From NCBI GenBank assembly GCA_035260545.1, contig DATFUZ010000027.1, positions 1 through 12,834 on the forward strand: a stretch of DNA of 12,834 bases. Reading direction: 5' to 3'. Shown in pieces: positions 8,314 through 12,834 of the stretch (within the stretch, counting starts at the first letter, position 1; every line of letters starts with the position of its first letter). Position numbers and translations under genes: made by a program. This DNA comes from DATDDB01 sp035260545. GTDB lineage: Bacteria; Pseudomonadota; Gammaproteobacteria; Burkholderiales; Gallionellaceae. The notes below the pieces were generated by a model, which was not told the origin of the DNA, searched no databases, and saw nothing but the letters and a program-made list of their open reading frames with translations.

Positions 8314-9123
8314 TCAGGCGAAGACGGCGTCGATGGCGTGGTCCAGCGTATCGCGGATGTCAGCATCATCGGTAATCGGACGCACCATCGCCATACGGCA
8401 GGCCTCGCGCTCGGGTATGCCCTGCTTGATCAGCGTGGCCGCATACACCAGCAGGCGGGTGGAGATGCCCTCCTCCAGGCCATGCCCCTTCAGGTTGCGC
8501 GCGGTCAGGCCGATCTTCACCAGCCTCGCCGCCAGTTCCGGCGCGATGCCGGTTTCCTTCGCCACGATGCCGGCCTCGACTTCAGCGGGTGCGTAGTGGA
8601 ATTCCATGGCGGCAAAGCGCTGCTTGGTGGACTGCTTGAGGTCCTTCATCAGCGACTGGTAGCCGGGATTGTAGGAGATCACCAGCTGGAAATCCGGGTG
8701 TGCCTCGACCAGTTCGCCCTTCTTGTCCAGCGGCAGACTGCGGCGGTGGTCGGTTAGCGGGTGGATGACCACGGTAGTGTCCTGGCGGGCCTCCACCACC
8801 TCGTCGAGGTAGCAGATCGCGCCGTAGCGCGCGGCAAGGGTGAGCGGGCCGTCCAGCCAGCGCGTGCCGTTGGCGTCCAGCAGGTAGCGACCCACGAGGT
8901 CGGAGGCGGTCATGTCCTCGTTGCAGGCGACGGTAATCAGCGGCTTGCCGAGCTTCCACGCCATGTGTTCGACGAAGCGCGATTTGCCGCACCCTGTAGG
9001 TCCTTTCAGCATCACCGGCAAGCGCGCCGCGTAGGCGGCTTCGTACAGCGCAACTTCGTTGCCCTGCGCCTGGTAGAACGGCTCGGCCTTGATGCGGTAT
9101 TGGGAGGTATCAAACGTGCTCAT
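8314..9123 (-). CDS. cbbQ: RuBisCO activase AAA+ ATPase
   Basis: Motor subunit of the CbbQ-CbbO RuBisCO activase, a MoxR-type AAA+ ATPase expected to form a hexameric ring. The 269-residue protein has Walker A GPTGCGKS at 41-48, Walker B ICYLDE at 103-108, sensor-1 N152 in SYNPG and a conserved arginine at R169 in KQRF. I chose the ATG at 9123-9121 because a clear GAGG lies 8 bases upstream and family homology begins there (MSTFDTSQYRI); the frame stays open upstream to 9303 but that part crosses a terminator and has no family resemblance. NorQ is the closest alternative name; position directly after cbbM supports CbbQ, of the type paired with form II RuBisCO. It is separated from cbbM by a terminator, so it is probably made at a lower level. 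Confidence 0.95.
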   Translation of the reverse strand: MSTFDTSQYRIKAEPFYQAQGNEVALYEAAYAARLPVMLKGPTGCGKSRFVEHMAWKLGKPLITVACNEDMTASDLVGRYLLDANGTRWLDGPLTLAARYGAICYLDEVVEARQDTTVVIHPLTDHRRSLPLDKKGELVEAHPDFQLVISYNPGYQSLMKDLKQSTKQRFAAMEFHYAPAEVEAGIVAKETGIAPELAARLVKIGLTARNLKGHGLEEGISTRLLVYAATLIKQGIPEREACRMAMVRPITDDADIRDTLDHAIDAVFA

Positions 9124-9148
9124 CAATCCATCCTCAAAAAACTGGAAT

Positions 9149-9167
9149 CCGGAGTGAATTTCTCCGG
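9149..9167 (-). other. small GC-rich hairpin before cbbQ ribosome site
   Basis: CCGGAG (9149-9154) and CTCCGG (9162-9167) can pair around a 7-base loop. In the cbbQ transcript it lies after the terminator and about 10 bases before the GAGG ribosome site. It could stabilise the 5' end of a read-through or processed cbbQ mRNA. Six base pairs is short, so this could be chance. Confidence 0.35.
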
Positions 9168-9176
9168 CTTGTGCTG

Positions 9177-9220
9177 AAAAAAAGCCCCTGCCGATTACCA
9201 GATCAACAGGGGCTTTTTTT
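9177..9220 (-). terminator. intrinsic terminator between cbbM and cbbQ
   Basis: AAAAAAAGCCCCTG (9177-9190) and CAGGGGCTTTTTTT (9207-9220) are perfect 14-base complements with a 16-base loop. On the minus strand the stem ends in seven T residues, the standard form of a Rho-independent terminator. It lies 121 bases after the cbbM stop and 53 bases before the cbbQ start. Because cbbQ has no obvious promoter of its own after it, partial read-through is the likely way RuBisCO is made in excess over its activase. Confidence 0.92.
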
Positions 9221-9303
9221 GAAGCGGCGTGCGGGCGGTTCAGGACGGACAGCGAAACATCGAATTTCCTGCTTCGCCGCCCCAAGCCCGCTCGGGGTCG
9301 CAT

Positions 9304-9319
9304 CCCCGTGTAGACGGGG
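9304..9319 (-). other. hairpin in cbbM 3' untranslated region
   Basis: CCCCGT (9304-9309) and ACGGGG (9314-9319) form a 6-base-pair stem with a 4-base loop, 22 bases after the cbbM stop. A second possible stem, CCCC (9280-9283) with GGGG (9294-9297), follows. With the terminator further on, the cbbM 3' end is rich in structure, which may slow exonuclease decay of this abundant message. Confidence 0.45.
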
Positions 9320-9341
9320 CCCCTGCTCCGCCCTCCCGGTC

Positions 9342-10721
9342 TTACTTATGCACGCCCAGCTTCTGACGCCAGCCCGGGAACAGCGTGTCTGCGTCTTTCG
9401 GGAAGGATTCGAACGCACGCGCGAATTCCTTGTGCTCCTTTGCGAATTCGATCGGGTCGGCGCTGGCCTTCCAGCACTCGTACGACTGACGCAGAGAGAT
9501 CGCGCCTGCAGCCGGGCTGTCGATGTGGCCGTAGGAACCGCCGCCAGCCGTATTGATCACGTTGCCGTGGCCCAGGTTCTCGAAGAAGCCGGGCAGACGC
9601 AGCGCGTTCATGCCGCCGGAGATGATCGGGGTGGTGGGTTTCATGCCGTACCACTTCTGGAAGTAGACGGGACCCTGGCACTCGTCGCGCTCGATCATGT
9701 AGGCGATAACCTTGTCGTCAGCTTCGCCTTCCATCTTGCCGTAGCCCATGGTGCCGACGTGGATGCCGGATGCACCCTGCAGACGGCTCATCTTGGCGAG
9801 CACGAAGGCGGTATAGCCGCGCTTGGCAGAAGGGGAAGTCACGGCGCCGTGGCCGGCGCGGTGGTAGTGCAGGTACTGGCCGGGATATTGACGGCGGGCG
9901 GTGGTCACCATGCCGGGGCCACCCACGTAGCCGTCGACCAGGAAGGCCAGCTTGTCGGCGTCAGGGCCGAAGATTTCCAGGGCGAAGTCGGCACGGGCGC
10001 ACATTTCGTAGTGGTCATCGGCGGTGATGTTCATGGAGAACAGCTTGGCCTGGCCGGTTTCGTCCTGCGCGCGCTTCATGGCGTCATAGACCAGCGGCAG
10101 CACCTTCTTGATCGGAGCGAACACCTGGTTGCCCTGGGGTTCGTCGTTCTTGATGAAGTCGCCGCCCAGCCAGAACTGGTAAGCAGCCTTGGCGAACGGC
10201 TCGGGGCGCAGGCCCAGCTTGGGCTTGATGATGGTGCCGGCGATGTAACCGCCGTCCTGAACCGGACGGCCCAGGATGCGCCACAGGTTGGAGATGTCGG
10301 TGGCGGGGCCGTCGAACATCTGGATCATGCGCTCAGGAACGTAGAAGTCGATCATCTTGGCGTGCTCGATGTCGCCCATGCCCTGGTTGTTACCGATGGC
10401 CAGCGTCAGGAACGAAACCAGCATGAAGCGACCATCGGTCACGTTGCGGTCAAACAGCTCGATCGGATAGGCGATGCGCATATCCTCGGTGGCTTCGTCG
10501 ATGTGGTAAACCAGCGCGTCAACGCCCTTGGTGAATTCGTCGGTGGTGGAGACTTCCACGTTGGTGCCGGTGGAGGACTCGGCCGCGAAGTGCGCAGCGG
10601 CTTCCAGGTAGCCATGGCCTGCCTTGGGCTTCATCTTGTAGGCAACCAGGACATGCTTGCCGCCCTTGATAAGCTCGTCTTCCTTGAGGTCAAGATTCGA
10701 ATAACGTGCTGACTGATCCAT
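9342..10721 (-). CDS. cbbM: form II ribulose-1,5-bisphosphate carboxylase/oxygenase
   Basis: Fixes CO2 onto ribulose-1,5-bisphosphate; form II enzymes have only large subunits. The 459-residue protein aligns by number with the Rhodospirillum rubrum enzyme: E48 and N111 of the partner-subunit active site, K166 in GTIIKPKLG, the carbamylated K191 with D193 and E194 in GGDFIKNDEP, H287 in HYHRAGHG, H321, loop-6 K329 in MGYGKMEG, S368-G-G in IISGG and the GGG phosphate site at 393-395. All catalytic residues are present, which excludes a RuBisCO-like protein. No small-subunit or carboxysome gene is nearby. The ATG at 10721-10719 has only a weak GAGAG ribosome site about 10 bases upstream. It is divergent from cbbR and expected to be CbbR-activated from sites in the shared control region. 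The form II type suggests use at high CO2 and/or low O2. Confidence 0.99.
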   Translation of the reverse strand: MDQSARYSNLDLKEDELIKGGKHVLVAYKMKPKAGHGYLEAAAHFAAESSTGTNVEVSTTDEFTKGVDALVYHIDEATEDMRIAYPIELFDRNVTDGRFMLVSFLTLAIGNNQGMGDIEHAKMIDFYVPERMIQMFDGPATDISNLWRILGRPVQDGGYIAGTIIKPKLGLRPEPFAKAAYQFWLGGDFIKNDEPQGNQVFAPIKKVLPLVYDAMKRAQDETGQAKLFSMNITADDHYEMCARADFALEIFGPDADKLAFLVDGYVGGPGMVTTARRQYPGQYLHYHRAGHGAVTSPSAKRGYTAFVLAKMSRLQGASGIHVGTMGYGKMEGEADDKVIAYMIERDECQGPVYFQKWYGMKPTTPIISGGMNALRLPGFFENLGHGNVINTAGGGSYGHIDSPAAGAISLRQSYECWKASADPIEFAKEHKEFARAFESFPKDADTLFPGWRQKLGVHK

Positions 10722-10764
10722 TTATCTGCTCTCTCGTTGTGGGTTAAAGATCACTACGGGGCGC

Positions 10765-10770
10765 ACTATA
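10765..10770 (-). promoter_or_regulatory. candidate cbbM promoter -10 box
   Basis: TATAGT on the minus strand matches five of six consensus bases. At 17 bases spacing the -35 position has TGTTAT, a poor match, as expected for an activator-dependent promoter. Counting 7 bases on gives a predicted start near 10758 and a leader of about 36 bases. From that start the CbbR motif at 10817-10829 is centred near -65 and the cluster at 10785-10807 covers about -27 to -49, the usual LysR recognition and activation positions. Inferred, not mapped. Confidence 0.55.
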
Positions 10771-10784
10771 CGCGCGCATCACCA

Positions 10785-10807
10785 TAAATAACATTCAGAT
10801 GTTTTTA
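10785..10807. promoter_or_regulatory. CbbR-type operator, three phased TNA half-motifs (activation site)
   Basis: Three TNA triplets, TAA (10785-10787), TCA (10795-10797) and TTA (10805-10807), are spaced exactly 7 bases apart, making two overlapping copies of the CbbR consensus TNA-N7-TNA. The block also carries AACAT-TCAG-ATGTT dyad symmetry. It abuts and overlaps the predicted cbbM -35 region. Confidence 0.6.
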
Positions 10808-10816
10808 TATATATCA

Positions 10817-10829
10817 TAAGCAATACTTA
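10817..10829. promoter_or_regulatory. CbbR-type operator (recognition site), LysR T-N11-A
   Basis: TAAGCAATACTTA satisfies both TNA-N7-TNA and the general LysR T-N11-A pattern and lies in a 6-base inverted repeat, CATAAG (10815-10820)/CTTATG (10826-10831). It is centred near -65 of the predicted cbbM start and ends 2 bases before the perfect -10 box of cbbR, so one bound regulator could both activate cbbM and repress cbbR. Confidence 0.65.
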
Positions 10830-10831
10830 TG

Positions 10832-10837
10832 TATAAT
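10832..10837 (+). promoter_or_regulatory. cbbR promoter -10 box
   Basis: A perfect TATAAT lies only 7 bases before the cbbR ATG. No good -35 is seen at 17 bases spacing (ATATAT). The predicted transcription start falls on or next to the start codon, so cbbR mRNA may be leaderless or nearly so. Confidence 0.55.
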
Positions 10838-10844
10838 TTGACCC

Positions 10845-11780
10845 ATGCTGCCTGTCACACTGCGCCAGCTTCAGGTTTTCGAAAGCGTCGCCCGCCACTT
10901 GAGCCACTCCAAGGCGGCAGCAGAGCTGTTTTTGTCCCAACCCGCTGTTTCCATGCAGATAAAACAGACAGAGGAAACCCTGGGGCTGGCGCTGTTCGAA
11001 CAGGTGGGCAAGAAACTGTTCCTGACCGAGGCCGGGCGCGAACTGCTGCGCTACAGCCGCAACATCCTGCACCAGCTCGAGGAAATGGAGGGTGTGTTCA
11101 GCGAAATGAAGGGCTTGTCGCGGGGCCACCTGGACATTGCAGTGGTCAGTTCGGCCAACTATTTCATGCCACAATTGCTGGCGCGGTTCTTTCGGCAGCA
11201 TCCCGGCATCCAGGTCAGCCTGCAGGTCGCCAACCGTGACGCGGTGATTCGCCAGGTCGAGGAAAACCGCGCCGACCTGGCCATCATGGGGCGTCCGCCC
11301 GAGGGCGTGGAGATGCAGGCGGAATCCTTCCTGCAGAATCCGCTAGTGATTATCGCGGCCCCCGGCCACCCGCTGGCGGGCCAACGCCACATCCGCCCGG
11401 AACATCTGGCTCGGGAAACCTTTCTGCTGCGCGAACCCGGCTCCGGCACGCGCAGCGTGGTGGAGCGTTTTTTCGCCAACAACCGCATTCCCCTGACCGC
11501 CAGCATGGAGATGGACACAAACGAAGCGATCAAGCAATCGGTACAGGCCGGCATGGGTCTGGGCGTGATCTCGCTGCAAAGCATCGAGCTGGAACTTGAA
11601 ACCGGCCGCCTGGTGGTGCTGGATGCGGAACACTTTCCCATTATGCGTCACTGGTATGTCGTACACCGCAAGCACAAGCGCTTGTCCGGCGCGGCGCAGG
11701 CGCTGAAGAAGTTCCTCGTCGACGAGGCGGAGACGCTGGCGGCGAGCGATGCCACCGCTGGCAGACCGCCGCGGCGCTGA
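10845..11780 (+). CDS. cbbR: LysR-type regulator of CO2-fixation genes
   Basis: DNA-binding regulator of the Calvin-cycle operon. The 311-residue protein begins with a winged helix-turn-helix at about 5-62 (TLRQLQVFESVARHLSHS, then LSQPAVSMQIKQTEETLG), followed by a linker helix and a LysR substrate-binding domain from about 93 to 295, with the usual FLLREPGSGTR motif and QAGMGLGVISL near the C-terminal half. CbbR proteins typically sense metabolites such as NADPH, ATP or sugar phosphates; the ligand here cannot be read from sequence. It is divergent from cbbM, the classical arrangement for activator plus target, and a CbbR-type motif next to its own -10 box suggests autoregulation. There is no ribosome site before the ATG. 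The gene converges on the membrane hydrolase with only 7 bases between stops. Confidence 0.95.
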   Translation: MLPVTLRQLQVFESVARHLSHSKAAAELFLSQPAVSMQIKQTEETLGLALFEQVGKKLFLTEAGRELLRYSRNILHQLEEMEGVFSEMKGLSRGHLDIAVVSSANYFMPQLLARFFRQHPGIQVSLQVANRDAVIRQVEENRADLAIMGRPPEGVEMQAESFLQNPLVIIAAPGHPLAGQRHIRPEHLARETFLLREPGSGTRSVVERFFANNRIPLTASMEMDTNEAIKQSVQAGMGLGVISLQSIELELETGRLVVLDAEHFPIMRHWYVVHRKHKRLSGAAQALKKFLVDEAETLAASDATAGRPPRR

Positions 11781-11787
11781 GCGCTGC

Positions 11788-12348
11788 TTAGTCCGGGGCC
11801 GCGGCCGGGGCGGGCCGGAGCTTTTTCAGGCTCAGGCGCACAGCCGTCAGGCTGGCGGCGAACAGCAGACAGGGCAGCCACACGCCGCGCAATTCGGAAT
11901 ACAGCATGCGCTGGCCCCAGGGGCTGAACAGCTTGTGCAGCGACAGCGGCGCGACCTGGATGAAGTGCCAGGGTAGAAAGTAGCGTTCATGCGAGAACGG
12001 CCACAGAAAGGCAACGCCCAGTCCGCCGTTCGTGCACATGTCGAGCAGGCCGTGCGATACGCAGGATATGAATACAAATAGCCCCGCCACCCACGGACGG
12101 GCATGCAATCGTTTTGCCAGCAGGAAACCCAGCGCGCCGAGGATCAACGCGAACAGCAGCGAATGGGTGATGCCCCGATGCCCCATGCTGTCGGCGTAGG
12201 CGACCCCCAGCTTGAAACCGATCACGTCCAGATCCGGAACCATGGACGCCGCCACCCCTGCCAGCAGCAGGCGGCGGGAAATGACGCCACTCCCCATGCC
12301 CAGCCCGAGGGCAAGCGGTACGGCGGTATGGGTGATGATGGATGGCAC
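11788..12348 (-). CDS. membrane metal-dependent hydrolase, YdjM/DUF457-like
   Basis: A 186-residue integral membrane protein with about four hydrophobic segments (near 26-44, 63-78, 86-103 and 156-174). Potential metal ligands sit in conserved-looking positions: H7 in ITHT, D39 and D41 in PDLD, H57 and H62 in HRGITHS, H99 and D103 in SHGLLD. This pattern fits the YdjM family (LexA-regulated inner-membrane hydrolase in E. coli), which resembles zinc phospholipase C-type folds; the substrate is unknown. The start is GTG (12348-12346), supported by an AAGGA about 7 bases upstream. It follows apaH by 36 bases on the same strand and is probably co-transcribed with it. I see no clear SOS box here. 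Confidence 0.82.
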   Translation of the reverse strand: MPSIITHTAVPLALGLGMGSGVISRRLLLAGVAASMVPDLDVIGFKLGVAYADSMGHRGITHSLLFALILGALGFLLAKRLHARPWVAGLFVFISCVSHGLLDMCTNGGLGVAFLWPFSHERYFLPWHFIQVAPLSLHKLFSPWGQRMLYSELRGVWLPCLLFAASLTAVRLSLKKLRPAPAAAPD

Positions 12349-12384
12349 GGCGTTATCCTTATGCTGTCGATCGCGAATCCTGTG

Positions 12385-12834
12385 TCACCAGTGCTTCGCG
12401 ACCGGATTCCTGCATTCAACTTGATATAGGCGACGATCTTCCAGGCGGATGGCTGTCATCGGTCCGCCCCACAGGCAGCCGGTGTCCAGCGCGATCACCT
12501 TTTGCTCCACTTTCAGCCCCAGCGCCGACCAGTGCCCGAAGATCACCGTGGCGTCGCGGCTCTTGCGCTTGGGCGCCTCGTACCATGGCAAGTAGCCCTC
12601 CGGAATGTCCTTCAATTCGCCTTTGAAGCGGAATTCCATCTCGCCGGACTGCGTGCAGATGCGCATGCGGGTAAACGCATTGACGATCACGCGCAGGCGT
12701 TTATGGCCGGTCAGTTCATCGTCCCAGCCATGCGGCGTGTTGCCATACATGCGTTCGAGGAAGGTCGCATAGTCCGGACCGCGCAGCGCGCTTTCCACCT
12801 CGCGGGCGAGGCTGGCCGCCTGCTCCACCGTCCA
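12385..12834 (-). CDS. apaH: symmetrical bis(5'-nucleosyl)-tetraphosphatase, N-terminal part beyond window
   Basis: Hydrolyses diadenosine tetraphosphate to two ADP, and in enteric bacteria also removes Np4-type caps from RNA. The C-terminal 149 codons are seen and the frame is open to the right edge; ApaH is about 270-280 residues. Recognisable family blocks are AREVE, WDDELTGHKRLRVIVNAFTR, FGHWSALG and ALDTGCLWGGPMTAIRLED. The FGHW and DTGCxWGG stretches carry C-terminal metallophosphatase ligands; the GD and GNHD motifs would lie outside the window. It has no obvious connection with the cbb genes, from which it is separated by the convergent cbbR. Confidence 0.95.
   Translation of the reverse strand, partial: WTVEQAASLAREVESALRGPDYATFLERMYGNTPHGWDDELTGHKRLRVIVNAFTRMRICTQSGEMEFRFKGELKDIPEGYLPWYEAPKRKSRDATVIFGHWSALGLKVEQKVIALDTGCLWGGPMTAIRLEDRRLYQVECRNPVAKHW

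Noticed and set aside
5895..9123. NorQ/NorD nitric oxide reductase maturation pair instead of CbbQ/CbbO
   Set aside because: The families are related, but no norCB is present and the genes directly follow cbbM in the order typical of the form II activase.
9124..9303. 60-residue N-terminal extension of CbbQ
   Set aside because: It would translate through an intrinsic terminator; the ATG at 9123 has a strong ribosome site and matches the family start.
9171..10712. 513-codon plus-strand open frame opposite cbbM
   Set aside because: It is antisense to a perfectly conserved RuBisCO gene, its translation is low-complexity and resembles no family, and long antisense frames are common in high-GC DNA.
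9342..10721. RuBisCO-like protein acting in methionine salvage
   Set aside because: All carboxylase active-site residues, including K166, K191, D193, E194, H287 and K329, are present, so this is a true form II RuBisCO despite the nearby mtnP.

Overview
The window looks like the chromosome of a high-GC autotrophic betaproteobacterium, probably a sulfur or iron oxidiser of the Nitrosomonadales/Thiobacillus/Gallionella type. This is inferred from protein character and gene order; no rRNA or other marker is present. Coding density is high, no gap exceeds about 220 bases, and I see no tRNA, IS element, phage gene or CRISPR array.

Layout, right to left along the minus strand. The right edge holds the C-terminal half of apaH followed by a small membrane metal-dependent hydrolase of the YdjM type. 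The plus-strand cbbR (LysR-type CO2-fixation regulator) converges on that hydrolase. Divergent from cbbR, across a 123-base AT-rich control region carrying good CbbR-type TNA-N7-TNA motifs, lies cbbM (form II RuBisCO). Next come cbbQ and cbbO, the AAA+ ATPase and von Willebrand A adaptor of the RuBisCO activase. A strong intrinsic terminator separates cbbM from cbbQ, and a long palindromic repeat-like element separates cbbQ from cbbO.

Downstream are fbp (fructose-1,6-bisphosphatase), purE, purC and a beta-carbonic anhydrase gene, packed with gaps of 3 and 1 bases and one ATGA overlap, so they are very probably one operon. After a 132-base gap come a fused class II aldolase/short-chain dehydrogenase gene and the start of mtnP (methylthioadenosine phosphorylase), which runs off the left edge.

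Taken together, RuBisCO and its activase fix CO2, FBPase works in regeneration of the Calvin cycle, and carbonic anhydrase interconverts CO2 and bicarbonate beside a purine-synthesis step that involves a carboxylation. The aldolase/dehydrogenase-mtnP pair may convert the ribose part of methylthioadenosine to dihydroxyacetone phosphate, which would re-enter the same triose/fructose pool. That last link is a hypothesis. The core cbb module is a known type. The parts worth a second look are the regulatory architecture, the repeat element, the CA-purine coupling and the aldolase-SDR/mtnP unit.
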